From positions 1,736,001-1,800,000 of the forward strand of contig CP119317.1 in the NCBI GenBank assembly GCA_029203125.1: a stretch of 64,000 nt of DNA. Reading direction: 5' to 3'. Made by a program: the position numbers and the translations under genes. Positions 1-8,793 of the stretch are shown here, in pieces; the first letter of the stretch is position 1, and every line of letters begins with the position of its first letter. Origin of the DNA: Candidatus Cohnella colombiensis (GTDB lineage: Bacteria > Bacillota > Bacilli > Paenibacillales > Paenibacillaceae). A model generated the notes under the pieces. The model searched no databases, had not been told where the DNA came from, and saw only the letters and a program-made list of their open reading frames with translations.

Positions 1-2
1 CT

Positions 3-1991
3 ACAGTACAAACAATTGATCAATTAGCCATCGACACGATTCGCACATTATCTATCGACGCCATCAACAGCGCCAATTCAGGCCATCCGGGACTACCTAT
101 GGGCGCTGCGCCAATGGCTTACGCGCTATGGTCCGCACATTTGAATCATAATCCCGGCAACGCCAAATGGTTTAACCGCGACCGTTTCGTTCTTTCGGCG
201 GGTCACGGGTCAGCATTGCTTTACAGCTTGTTGCATTTGTCCGGTTATCGTGTGTCGATCGACGATTTGAAACAATTTCGCAAGCTGAATAGCCTAACCC
301 CGGGACATCCCGAATTCGGTCACACGGATGGTGTAGATGCAACTACGGGTCCATTGGGTCAAGGGATTGCTATGGCCGTCGGAATGGCAATGGCCGAAGC
401 TCATCTCGCTTCAAAATACAATCAAGACGGGTATCCGGTCGTAGATCATCATACGTATGCTCTTGTCGGTGACGGTTGTATGATGGAGGGGATTTCTTAC
501 GAAGCCATGTCCATGGCTGGACATATGAAGCTTGGCAAATTGATCGTGCTGTATGATTCCAATGACATCTCACTGGATGGCCATCTTAACCTTTCCTTCG
601 GAGAAAATATTCAGAAGAGAGCCGAGTCAGCGAATTGGCAGTATTTACGGGTCGAGGACGGCAATAACATCACGCATATCGCTGAAGCGATCGCTGCTGC
701 CAAACAAGACGATTCCAAACCAACACTTATCGAGATTCGTACGACGATCGGTTATGGTAGTAAAGTAGCTGGAACGAACAAAGCGCACGGTAATCCACTT
801 GGCAAAGATGAGGCTAAGGCAACTAAGGAAGCGTATGGCTGGAAATATGAGGAAGAGTTCACTGTTCCGGCATCCGTCAAAGCGCATTTCGAGCTACTAA
901 AACAAAATGGTGCTGCAAAAGAAGCAGAGTGGAATAAACTGATCTCTTCCTATTCGGAGCAATATCCATCGCAAGGCAAGGAGCTTGCGCAAGTCATCGA
1001 CGGTTCTGTGTCGATAGATACCACAGACATCCTAACGTTCGATACTTCCAAAACCGTATCAACCCGCGTAGCTAGCGGGGAAGCTATCAATCATTTTGTG
1101 AAAACCGTTCCTTCTATATTCGGCGGTAGCGCGGATTTATCAGGGTCGACAATGACAGACATCAAAGGCGAACAAAAGTTTGCTGTCGATTCTTATTCGG
1201 GCCGTAACATCTACTTTGGTGTTCGTGAGCATGCCATGGGCGCTGCTGGCAACGGCATGGCGCTACATGGAGGTGTCAAATCGTTCGTCAGCACCTTCTT
1301 CGTCTTTAGTGATTATTTGCGCCCGGCAATCCGATTGGCGGCGTTACAGAAGTTGCCTGTCATCTATGTATTTACCCATGATTCCATTGCGGTCGGGGAA
1401 GATGGACCTACACATGAACCTGTGGAGCAATTGGCCGCGCTGCGTACGATACCTGGACTTACGGTGATCAGACCGACCGATGCCAATGAAACGGCTAGTG
1501 CTTGGGCATATGCATTAGAGCAAAAGGAAGGTCCGGTTGCACTGATATTAAGTAGACAGAATCTGCCGATCTACGAAGCGACCAAAGGGAATAAGGAAGC
1601 AGTAGCCAAAGGAGCATACATCCTAACAGAAACGAATGCTCAACCGGACGTCATTCTGATCGGTACTGGATCTGAGGTTTCAATAGCGGTAAGCGCCAAA
1701 GAGGAGCTCGAGCGCGATAACATTTCCGTTCGCGTTGTAGCTATGCCGAGCAGAGAGCTGTTCTCTCGTCAACCCGAAGCCTATCAATCGAGTGTTCTTC
1801 CCGAATCCGTCACGAAACGAATTGCGATCGAAGCGGGTATCTCCTTAGGCTGGGAACGTTACACGGGACCACAAGGGAAAATATTGTCGATCGATACGTT
1901 TGGTGCTTCGGGGCCGGGTAACGAGGTGTTGGCTCATTTCGGATTTACTTCGGAGAACGTCGTTCATATGACGAAGGAATTGCTGAAATAA
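3..1991 (+). CDS. tkt: Transketolase, 5'-truncated by window edge
   Basis: Transketolase moves two-carbon units between sugar phosphates in the non-oxidative pentose phosphate pathway, using thiamine diphosphate. The reading frame is open from base 3, so only the first few residues lie outside the window; the first ATG at 99 is internal, because the in-frame codons before it encode the family N-terminus ending in SGHPGLPMG. The thiamine-binding segment GDGCMMEG lies near 466-490 and the pyrimidine-domain motif FGVREHAMG near 1215-1240. About 662 codons are visible, the usual family length. It is followed after 34 bases by transaldolase, giving a two-gene pentose phosphate unit. Identification is secure. 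Confidence 0.97.
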   Translation, partial: TVQTIDQLAIDTIRTLSIDAINSANSGHPGLPMGAAPMAYALWSAHLNHNPGNAKWFNRDRFVLSAGHGSALLYSLLHLSGYRVSIDDLKQFRKLNSLTPGHPEFGHTDGVDATTGPLGQGIAMAVGMAMAEAHLASKYNQDGYPVVDHHTYALVGDGCMMEGISYEAMSMAGHMKLGKLIVLYDSNDISLDGHLNLSFGENIQKRAESANWQYLRVEDGNNITHIAEAIAAAKQDDSKPTLIEIRTTIGYGSKVAGTNKAHGNPLGKDEAKATKEAYGWKYEEEFTVPASVKAHFELLKQNGAAKEAEWNKLISSYSEQYPSQGKELAQVIDGSVSIDTTDILTFDTSKTVSTRVASGEAINHFVKTVPSIFGGSADLSGSTMTDIKGEQKFAVDSYSGRNIYFGVREHAMGAAGNGMALHGGVKSFVSTFFVFSDYLRPAIRLAALQKLPVIYVFTHDSIAVGEDGPTHEPVEQLAALRTIPGLTVIRPTDANETASAWAYALEQKEGPVALILSRQNLPIYEATKGNKEAVAKGAYILTETNAQPDVILIGTGSEVSIAVSAKEELERDNISVRVVAMPSRELFSRQPEAYQSSVLPESVTKRIAIEAGISLGWERYTGPQGKILSIDTFGASGPGNEVLAHFGFTSENVVHMTKELLK

Positions 1992-2025
1992 CACTGTATT
2001 AAAAAATTAATAGGAGGTTACTCAA

Positions 2026-2691
2026 ATGAAATTTTTTATCGATACAGCAAATTTGGTAGATATAAAAAAGGCGTATCAAATCGGCGTCTTATCTGGTGTC
2101 ACGACGAATCCGTCTTTAGTAGCAAAAGAAGGCGTAAAATTCGAAGATCGAATCGCCGAAATATTGCGTGAAGTTCCTGAGGTGGAATCGGTTTCCGCAG
2201 AAGTTACTCCTGATGCGCTTACGGCGCAAGAGATGATCGCACAAGCGAACGAATTAATCAAAATTAACGATGGCGACAAAAACATCACGATCAAGCTTCC
2301 GATGACGTTAGCAGGCTTAGAGGCTTGCCGTTACTTGACGAAAAAGGGTGTTAAAACAAACGTGACATTGATCTTCACGGTGAACCAAGCGCTCCTAGCC
2401 GCTCGCGCAGGTGCTACCTATGTATCTCCGTTTCTTGGTCGCCTTGATGACATTTCGGAAGATGGTGTCCTATTGGTCTCAAAAATCGCTGAGTTGTTCC
2501 GGATTCACAATCTAGATGCGCAAATTATTGCCGCATCTGTCCGGCATCCCGATCACGTCACTCGCGTAGCGATGGCAGGCGCGCACATCGCGACGATCCC
2601 ATTCTCGGTTATCGAACAAATTTCCAAACATCCGCTTACGGATCAAGGGATGGACAAATTCGCTGCCGATTGGAAAAAAGCAGTTCAATAA
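2026..2691 (+). CDS. tal: Transaldolase, small TalC/Fsa-type
   Basis: This is a 221-residue transaldolase of the short subfamily that also includes fructose-6-phosphate aldolase. It starts MKFFIDTANLVDIKKAY and contains the GVTTNPSL segment. Lys90 in ITIKLPM is the probable Schiff-base lysine. A good ribosome binding site (TAGGAGGT near 2011-2018) precedes the ATG. It lies directly downstream of transketolase and is followed by a strong terminator, so the two genes probably share a transcript. From sequence alone I cannot fully exclude fructose-6-phosphate aldolase activity, but the transketolase neighbour favours transaldolase. Confidence 0.95.
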   Translation: MKFFIDTANLVDIKKAYQIGVLSGVTTNPSLVAKEGVKFEDRIAEILREVPEVESVSAEVTPDALTAQEMIAQANELIKINDGDKNITIKLPMTLAGLEACRYLTKKGVKTNVTLIFTVNQALLAARAGATYVSPFLGRLDDISEDGVLLVSKIAELFRIHNLDAQIIAASVRHPDHVTRVAMAGAHIATIPFSVIEQISKHPLTDQGMDKFAADWKKAVQ

Positions 2692-2735
2692 AAGAAGAAA
2701 CCTACATCTCATGGATGTGGGTTTCTTTTTTATTA
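2692..2735 (+). terminator. Rho-independent terminator after transaldolase
   Basis: Arms AAGAAACCTACATC and GATGTGGGTTTCTT form a long stem (with a G-U pair), immediately followed by a run of T. It ends the tkt-tal transcript. Confidence 0.9.
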
Positions 2736-2784
2736 GGACATCAAACAGATTATCCAGCAGATTAAGTTTATCCAAACGATAGTG

Positions 2785-2837
2785 TTGACACGACACCAAA
2801 TGGTGACCTATAATAAAAGCGTCACTAAATGGTGTCC
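2785..2837 (+). promoter_or_regulatory. Promoter and twin operators of the ArsR-type operon
   Basis: A sigma-A promoter is visible: TTGACA at 2785-2790, an 18-base spacer and TATAAT at 2809-2814. Two near-identical 17-base sites, GACACCAAATGGTGACC (2792-2808) and GTCACTAAATGGTGTCC (2821-2837), lie 29 bases apart. The first fills the spacer and the second covers the expected transcription start. This is the arrangement expected for autorepression by the ArsR-family product encoded just downstream. Assignment of the operator to that protein is inference. Confidence 0.75.
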
Positions 2838-2888
2838 TATTTCAATTAATGGCTATCCCTATGGCAATAATATCTAGGAGAGAGTGAT

Positions 2889-3218
2889 GTGACCGAGAAT
2901 AAGCAGTTTCGCGATACGTTTGACGCGATTGCAGATCCGACGAGGCGCCGACTGATTCGTCTGTTAGCAGAAGCTGAGGAGATACCGCTTCATGAGCTAA
3001 CGGCACAGTTTCAAATGGGACGGACAGCGGTATCCAAACATTTGGCAATTCTTAAAGAAGCCGGATTAGTTGCTGACCGAAAAGTCGGTAGAGAAACACG
3101 ATTTCGGCTGAACGCTTCACCACTTAGAGAAATTCATGATTGGATAGCGTTCTACAGCAAGTTCTGGAGTACGAATATGTTACGTTTGAACCAACTATTA
3201 GAGGAGGAAGAACAATGA
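2889..3218 (+). CDS. ArsR/SmtB-family HTH regulator, non-metal type
   Basis: This 109-residue winged-helix repressor starts at a GTG with an AGGAGAG site about 6-12 bases upstream. The recognition helix region LHELTAQFQMGRTAVSKHL lies at roughly residues 35-55. It has no CVCD-type cysteine metal site, so it belongs to the ArsR subgroup that partners SRPBCC (AHSA1-type) proteins rather than to metal sensors. Its stop overlaps the start of the SRPBCC gene (ATGA), implying translational coupling. Twin operator-like sites in its promoter suggest autoregulation. The ligand is unknown. Confidence 0.88.
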   Translation: MTENKQFRDTFDAIADPTRRRLIRLLAEAEEIPLHELTAQFQMGRTAVSKHLAILKEAGLVADRKVGRETRFRLNASPLREIHDWIAFYSKFWSTNMLRLNQLLEEEEQ

Positions 3219-3613
3219 GTTTATCATTATCTTTGGATTATCAGTACACAACAACAATTGAAAAGGCTTGGTCCGCCTTAACCGATTCAAACAAGCTTGC
3301 AAAGTGGATTTTGGAAAATGACTTTAAACCAGTCGTAGGACACCGTTTTCAATTTCGCACTCAACCGAACGAATGGTGGAATGGAATAATTGAAGGTGAA
3401 GTGCTTGTCGTGGACGAACCAAATCTCTTGTCCTATACTTGGGGGGTCACAGGAGAGGTACACACGGTAACCTGGACGCTGCAGGATTTAGGGGAAGGGA
3501 AGGTTAACCTTCATCTCGAGCAAACCGGATTCTCAAATGCTCAAGGGCTTGAAGGCGCTAGGTATGGTTGGGGTAATTGGTTCGGTGGTTTTGAAAAGGT
3601 GTTGGAACTTTAA
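3215..3613 (+). CDS. SRPBCC (AHSA1-type) ligand-binding-fold protein
   Basis: This is a small START/SRPBCC-fold protein of 132 residues with the family hallmarks TTIEKAWSALTDSNKLAKW near the N-terminus and a Trp-rich C-terminal helix (GWGNWFGGFEKVLEL). A longer open frame exists upstream, but the ATG at 3215 has an ideal GAGGAGGAA site and overlaps the regulator stop by four bases, so I chose it. Such proteins bind hydrophobic ligands in a deep cavity. Co-transcription with an ArsR-type regulator and a UvrA-like ABC protein suggests binding or sensing of a small toxic compound. The ligand cannot be named. Confidence 0.88.
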   Translation: MSLSLSLDYQYTTTIEKAWSALTDSNKLAKWILENDFKPVVGHRFQFRTQPNEWWNGIIEGEVLVVDEPNLLSYTWGVTGEVHTVTWTLQDLGEGKVNLHLEQTGFSNAQGLEGARYGWGNWFGGFEKVLEL

Positions 3614-3615
3614 CC

Positions 3616-5871
3616 ATGAGTGAAATAAATCAAGAGTATATCGTAATCACGGGTGCGAGAGAAAACAATCTCAAGAACGTATCCTTGCGCATTCCTAAGC
3701 GAAAAATCACGATCTTCACCGGGGTTTCCGGATCCGGCAAATCATCGATCGTCTTCGATACGATCGCCGCAGAATCAACGCGGCTGTTGAATGAGAACTT
3801 TAGCATGTTCGTGCGCAATTTCTTGCCCAAAGTTCCGCAGCCGGATACGGACGCGATCGAGAACTTGAGCATGGCTGTTATTGTGGATCAGAAGCGGCTG
3901 GGCGGTGGTTCCCATTCCACAATGGGTACGATAACCGATATTTCACCCATTCTGCGTCTTCTCTTCTCTCGGGTCGGTCAGCCCTATGTCGGGCCAGTTA
4001 ACTTATTCTCGTTCAACGATCCGCAAGGTATGTGTCCCGAGTGTAACGGGATCGGTCGCAGGCTAGGTGTCGACATGAGTAAGGCTGTGGACATGTCAAA
4101 GTCGCTCAATGAAGGGGCTATCTTGCTTCCAGGCTATACGGTAGACGGCTGGGAGTGGAATATGATACTACAGTCGGGGTCCTACGATCTTGATAAGAAG
4201 CTAAGCGATTATCCCGAGGAAGAACTGGAACAGTTGCTATATGGCAAAGCCAGGAAAGTGGAGATGGATTTCGCTGGCAAGGCGATGAACATAACGGTGG
4301 AAGGCATCATCGAGAAGTTTACCAACAAGTACATCAAGCAGGATTTGAAGACGAAATCCGAGCGCACGCAACAATCGGTTGCGCCGTACATCACCGAGGG
4401 TCCCTGCTCCAGTTGCCGCGGTGCAAGACTCAGTCAGGCTGCGCTTGGCTCCAAGATCAATGGACTCAACATTGCGCAGATGTCGGCAATGGAGGTCGGA
4501 CAGCTCATCCGAGTCATTCGGGAAATTGACATTGCTGCAGCAGCGCCGATCATCAAGTCGCTAACGGAGCGCTTGCAGCATCTGGTGGATATCGGACTGG
4601 ACTACTTGACGCTGGATCGTGAGACGGATACGTTGTCCGGCGGTGAGTCTCAGCGCGTCAAGCTAGTGAAGCACTTAAGCGGCAGTCTGGTGGATGTCAC
4701 TTACATCTTCGATGAGCCTAGTATTGGATTGCATCCCCGCGACGTACATCGGTTAACTGAATTGCTTCGGAAGCTACGCGACAAGGGCAATACGGTTATT
4801 GTTGTGGAGCATGATCCTGACGTGATCAAGGTGGCGGATCATATCGTCGACGTCGGACCTCATGCCGGCAGCCGAGGTGGTTCCATCGTGTATGAAGGAA
4901 GCTTCCAAGGCCTCCTGGAATCAGGCACGCTGACAGGAAATTTTATGAAGCGATCGCTTCACCTGAAGCAAGATTACAGGCAACCGTCCGGCAAATTGTC
5001 GATCAAGAATGCGACGCTGCATAACGTGCAGAACGTGAGTTTAGATATTCCAACCGGTGTGCTGAACGTCGTTACAGGTGTCGCCGGATCGGGCAAGAGT
5101 ACGTTGATTAACGACGTTTTCCTTAGCCAGCAGCCGGATGCGATCGTCATCGACCAATCGGCTGTAGGCGTGTCAACACGCTCGAATCCCGCGACCTATA
5201 CGGGCATTATGGATGATATACGCAAAGCGTTTGCTTCCGCGAACAAGGTAGGACAAGGCTTGTTCAGTTTCAACTCTAAGGGTGCATGTGAGAACTGCCA
5301 AGGGCTAGGCGTTGTGTATATAGACCTTTCATTCTTCGACAGTGTGAAACTTCCGTGTGAAGTATGCGGAGGTAGAAGGTTCAAAGAAGAGGTACTTGCG
5401 TACAAACTGAACGGCAAGTCTATAGCAGAAGTGCTAGAGATGACTGTGGAACAGGCATTGGATTTTTTCCAGCTAAAAGAGGTTGTGCGCAAGCTCCAGG
5501 CAATGAGCGATGTAGGTTTGAACTATATTACACTCGGTCAGCCGCTTAGCACGCTCTCAGGCGGGGAATGCCAGCGCATCAAGTTGGCAAGTGAGCTTCA
5601 TAAGAAGGGTAGCATCTACGTGATGGACGAACCAACGACCGGGCTACATATGTCAGATATCGGTCACCTTCTGGAGATCATGAACCGCCTTGTGGATGCC
5701 GGCAATACGGTGATTGTCATTGAGCACAACCTTAATGTAATCAGCCAAGCGGATTGGATTATTGATATGGGACCAGACGGAGGCAGCAAGGGCGGACAGG
5801 TGGTTTTCGAGGGCACACCTCTGCAGATCATCCATGCGGAGCATTCGATTACGGGAAAATACTTAAGATAG
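3616..5871 (+). CDS. UvrA-like ABC ATPase (UvrA2/DrrC class)
   Basis: This 751-residue double ABC ATPase is related to excinuclease subunit A but shorter than the roughly 940-residue UvrA. Walker A motifs are GVSGSGKSS (about residue 36) and GVAGSGKST (about 490); signatures are LSGGESQR (about 340) and LSGGECQR (about 647). Zinc-type cysteine pairs occur in CPECNGIG, CSSCRGAR, CENCQGLG and CEVCGGRR. The shortening fits UvrA2/DrrC paralogues, which lack the UvrB-interacting insert and are linked to tolerance of DNA-binding drugs. It starts two bases after the SRPBCC gene with only a weak ribosome site, so coupling is likely. The housekeeping uvrA role is unlikely because there is no uvrB neighbour. 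Confidence 0.9.
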   Translation: MSEINQEYIVITGARENNLKNVSLRIPKRKITIFTGVSGSGKSSIVFDTIAAESTRLLNENFSMFVRNFLPKVPQPDTDAIENLSMAVIVDQKRLGGGSHSTMGTITDISPILRLLFSRVGQPYVGPVNLFSFNDPQGMCPECNGIGRRLGVDMSKAVDMSKSLNEGAILLPGYTVDGWEWNMILQSGSYDLDKKLSDYPEEELEQLLYGKARKVEMDFAGKAMNITVEGIIEKFTNKYIKQDLKTKSERTQQSVAPYITEGPCSSCRGARLSQAALGSKINGLNIAQMSAMEVGQLIRVIREIDIAAAAPIIKSLTERLQHLVDIGLDYLTLDRETDTLSGGESQRVKLVKHLSGSLVDVTYIFDEPSIGLHPRDVHRLTELLRKLRDKGNTVIVVEHDPDVIKVADHIVDVGPHAGSRGGSIVYEGSFQGLLESGTLTGNFMKRSLHLKQDYRQPSGKLSIKNATLHNVQNVSLDIPTGVLNVVTGVAGSGKSTLINDVFLSQQPDAIVIDQSAVGVSTRSNPATYTGIMDDIRKAFASANKVGQGLFSFNSKGACENCQGLGVVYIDLSFFDSVKLPCEVCGGRRFKEEVLAYKLNGKSIAEVLEMTVEQALDFFQLKEVVRKLQAMSDVGLNYITLGQPLSTLSGGECQRIKLASELHKKGSIYVMDEPTTGLHMSDIGHLLEIMNRLVDAGNTVIVIEHNLNVISQADWIIDMGPDGGSKGGQVVFEGTPLQIIHAEHSITGKYLR

Positions 5872-5890
5872 TGTACTACGTGGGATGACC

Positions 5891-5921
5891 AACCGCCAAC
5901 TCAGAGTTGGCGGTTATTTGT
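5891..5921 (+). terminator. Stem-loop downstream of the UvrA-like gene
   Basis: Perfect 12-base arms AACCGCCAACTC and GAGTTGGCGGTT are separated by one base, followed by a T-rich but interrupted tail. It probably acts as an intrinsic terminator, although the U-tract is poor. Confidence 0.65.
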
Positions 5922-5992
5922 GTTGAAATTTTGATTTCATAGACATAACGTGTGATAATGGTTCGACATGATTCCTGGAGGCATATGCAATA

Positions 5993-7951
5993 TTGAAACG
6001 TTACCCTTTTGAATACGACCATTCCCGTCCATTTCTACAACAGGTAGGGGAGTGGGTCGCCGATGTGTTTTACGATATATTACCGGAAGCCGGTTTCGAA
6101 GTTCGCGATGAGCAAATCTATATGGCTTACCAACTGGAGAGAGCATTTGCCCAGAAGCAGACGATCTTCGCAGAGGCCGGTGTTGGAACGGGCAAAACGC
6201 TAGTGTATCTGTTGTATGCAATCTGTTATGCACGGTATACTCGTAAACCGGCGATTATTGCCTGCGCCGACGAATCCTTGATCGAACAGTTGGCGAAGCC
6301 TGAAGGTGATCTTGCTAAGCTGGCTCGACATTTGAACCTTGCAATCGACACCAGACTGGCAAAGTCCGCGGATCGTTACCTATGCTTGGTCAAGATGGAT
6401 CAAGTAAATAGCGATGATGAGGACTCGGAAGCGCTTGGAGCGGTGCGCGATGAATTGCCCAAGTTTGTCCGTCAAATTGAAGCGATGCAGTCGTTTCATG
6501 CATACGGAGATCGTAAACAATACCCGTACTTGAACGATCGACAGTGGAACAAAATTAGTTGGGATTCATTTCAAGATTGCTTTTCTTGCGAACAAAGACA
6601 CCGCTGTGGACAGACGTTATCCCGCGAACACTATCGGAAATCCGACGATTTGATCATTTGCTCGCATGACTTCTACATGGAACACGTATGGACTTATGAA
6701 GGACGGAAACGGGAGGGGCAGCTTCCACTGTTGCCGGATCACTGTGCCGTCGTATTTGACGAAGGGCATCTACTAGAATCTGCTGCACAGAAAGCTTTAA
6801 CCTATAAGCTCAAACACTCGGTGTTCGAAGAATTGATTACTAGATTGTTAAGAGGCGAAATTCGGGAATCATTGGCCGTACTCATTGACGAAGCAATTGA
6901 CCGCAGTGAGTCCTTGTTCGTGACACTTTCGGGACATTGCGAGGATATCCCAGGCTCCGACCGGAAACGGATTATACTGGACCAACCTCTTCTGGAAGAA
7001 GTCCGTCTATTCCGTCAGGTGATTGAAGCGATCGAAGAAGAGCTTGTTTTCGAGAGCGAGCTTTATACCTTGAACGAGTACCAACTGCGAATTGTCGAAG
7101 AGCATCTGGAGACGATCCAAAAAGCTTTAAGCTTATTTCAGAATTCTGGCGCGTTGATAAGTTGGGCAACGGAAGCAGAGGACGGACTTACCTTGGTCAT
7201 CATGCCCAGAGCCGTTAAAGAAGTGTTACGCGAAAGGGTATTTGCACTAAATATGCCAGTTGTATTTTCATCCGCCACATTGTCCGTAAACGGATCGTTT
7301 GATTATTTTGCGAGCAACTTGGGAATTGACCGCTATGAGTCTTTCAGCACGAAATCCCCCTATGATTATAAGGAACAAATGGAAGTCTTGGCGCCTAAAT
7401 TTCCTCACGGGGCTTCGTTCGAGGAGAAAATGAAGGCTGCCTTGAGCCTGCTTAAACGTACAGAAGGCAGGGCGTTGATTTTGTTCAATGACAATGAGGA
7501 ATTACGAATGTTCAAGGAGTTACTCTCTTCTTATCCGGAATGTGCTGATCTGCGATTCTGGTTTGAAAGTGACGCTGAAATCAGCCAACTTATTAGCAAT
7601 TTTCAACGAGATGAGGCAAGTATTTTGTGTGCGGTAAGTCTATGGGAGGGCCTCGACATCCCCGGGCCTTCACTTTCGAACGTTATCGTCTGGTCGCTGC
7701 CTTTTCCTCCTCAAGATCCGGTATTTATGGCGAAGCGTGAAGCGGCGGCATCTTCGTACGACGAGGTAGATTTGCCCTATATGCTTCTTCGTTTGCAGCA
7801 AGGGATGGGGAGATTGATTCGCACTCGTGAAGATCGTGGCATCGTCGCCATCTTAAGCGAGGAAATACAACAAGTCCCGCAACTTCGACAGGCTATTGAG
7901 GCATTATTACCGGAAGGGGTTCCATTGCAAGATTGGGAGCTTCATGATTGA
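5993..7951 (+). CDS. DinG/YoaA-type Fe-S DNA helicase
   Basis: This 652-residue superfamily 2 helicase of the XPD/DinG group begins at a TTG with GGAGG at 5977-5981. Motif I is GVGTGKT (about residue 63-69) and the DEAH-like box is DEGH (about 256). Four cysteines between them (one in YLCLV, three in CFSCEQRHRC) are positioned as the 4Fe-4S ligands of this family. The C-terminal motif VI reads QGMGRLIRTREDRG. It lacks the N-terminal exonuclease domain of Bacillus DinG, so it resembles YoaA more closely. The expected role is unwinding damaged or forked DNA. It is monocistronic, bounded by hairpins on both sides. Confidence 0.9.
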   Translation: MKRYPFEYDHSRPFLQQVGEWVADVFYDILPEAGFEVRDEQIYMAYQLERAFAQKQTIFAEAGVGTGKTLVYLLYAICYARYTRKPAIIACADESLIEQLAKPEGDLAKLARHLNLAIDTRLAKSADRYLCLVKMDQVNSDDEDSEALGAVRDELPKFVRQIEAMQSFHAYGDRKQYPYLNDRQWNKISWDSFQDCFSCEQRHRCGQTLSREHYRKSDDLIICSHDFYMEHVWTYEGRKREGQLPLLPDHCAVVFDEGHLLESAAQKALTYKLKHSVFEELITRLLRGEIRESLAVLIDEAIDRSESLFVTLSGHCEDIPGSDRKRIILDQPLLEEVRLFRQVIEAIEEELVFESELYTLNEYQLRIVEEHLETIQKALSLFQNSGALISWATEAEDGLTLVIMPRAVKEVLRERVFALNMPVVFSSATLSVNGSFDYFASNLGIDRYESFSTKSPYDYKEQMEVLAPKFPHGASFEEKMKAALSLLKRTEGRALILFNDNEELRMFKELLSSYPECADLRFWFESDAEISQLISNFQRDEASILCAVSLWEGLDIPGPSLSNVIVWSLPFPPQDPVFMAKREAAASSYDEVDLPYMLLRLQQGMGRLIRTREDRGIVAILSEEIQQVPQLRQAIEALLPEGVPLQDWELHD

Positions 7952-7968
7952 TCACAAAAGGGGTTTCA

Positions 7969-7997
7969 AGCCCGCCATTTCAGGCGGGCTTTGTCTT
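7969..7997 (+). terminator. Terminator after the DinG-type helicase
   Basis: Arms AAGCCCGCC and GGCGGGCTT with a five-base loop are followed by TGTCTTG. The GC-rich stem is strong and the T-tract modest. It lies between convergent genes. Confidence 0.8.
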
Positions 7998-8012
7998 GCC
8001 CTCTTTAACCCA

Positions 8013-8633
8013 TTACTTTTTCAATCCAGCTGCAAAGAGAGGGCCATTCACTGTTATGGTGGATAGGATCTGAGCCATCTCTAAAGGCGATTCTTTCCTG
8101 CCGCTATTCAACCATTGCTGAATCACTCCGATATGAGCAGATGCAATATAAGAAGCTAAATAAGGTGCTGGAACAAGCAATTGATCTTTCTTAATATGTG
8201 AAGTAATTTTGTCCTCAAATAATGATTTCCACATAAATTCTTTTAGTTTTGTTTGGAAAGATAAATCCCCTTTTGAACTTAACACAACCTTCATAAACCT
8301 ACTATTCTTATTCATATATTCGAAGATAGAAACAGCGATGGTCAAAGGTGTTGTCGGATCAAAGCGTTTATCAAGTTCCGAAATAACATTTGGAAAGTTC
8401 TGTTTTACAATGTGGGACATTTCTTGCATGATTTCTTCCATACACTTAGTCATTAAATCAAACTTGTCCTGATAATGAGAATAGAAAGTGCCTCTATTTA
8501 TTTTTGCTATAGTTGTTATATCTTTCACAGTGATTGGTTCAAAGCCTTTTTCTTCAATTAACTCCACTAACGCATTTCGGATTGCCTCTTTTGTACGAAT
8601 GACGCGCAAATCCATTTGATTATGCAAGTTCAT
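8013..8633 (-). CDS. TetR-family transcriptional regulator
   Basis: This 206-residue repressor has an N-terminal TetR helix-turn-helix (TVKDITTIAKINRGTFYSHY, about residues 34-53) and a helical ligand domain. The frame extends 20 codons further upstream, but the ATG at 8633 has an AAAGGGGGA site and a typical N-terminus. It is divergent from the four-gene ABC exporter at 8794-12566, which it probably represses; the intergenic stretch holds an imperfect dyad. The inducer is unknown. Confidence 0.9.
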   Translation of the reverse strand: MNLHNQMDLRVIRTKEAIRNALVELIEEKGFEPITVKDITTIAKINRGTFYSHYQDKFDLMTKCMEEIMQEMSHIVKQNFPNVISELDKRFDPTTPLTIAVSIFEYMNKNSRFMKVVLSSKGDLSFQTKLKEFMWKSLFEDKITSHIKKDQLLVPAPYLASYIASAHIGVIQQWLNSGRKESPLEMAQILSTITVNGPLFAAGLKK

Positions 8634-8737
8634 TCCCCCTTTTTTTATCCAACACATCTCTATGAAGTGTGTTCTAACCAACATATTGGCCATTTGTGAT
8701 TATTGTATAATGTTAATTTTCGTCATACAATTCTTAT

Positions 8738-8768
8738 AAATAATCAACACGTTGTTTGTTATTATAAT
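8738..8768. promoter_or_regulatory. Candidate TetR operator and -10 box
   Basis: An imperfect dyad is centred on CAACACGTTG (8746-8755) and flanked by AT-rich half-sites. A TATAAT at 8763-8768 lies 25 bases before the permease start. Position between the divergent genes suggests an operator; it is not demonstrated. Confidence 0.4.
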
Positions 8769-8793
8769 TTGATTTATGAAGGAGCACAATCCT

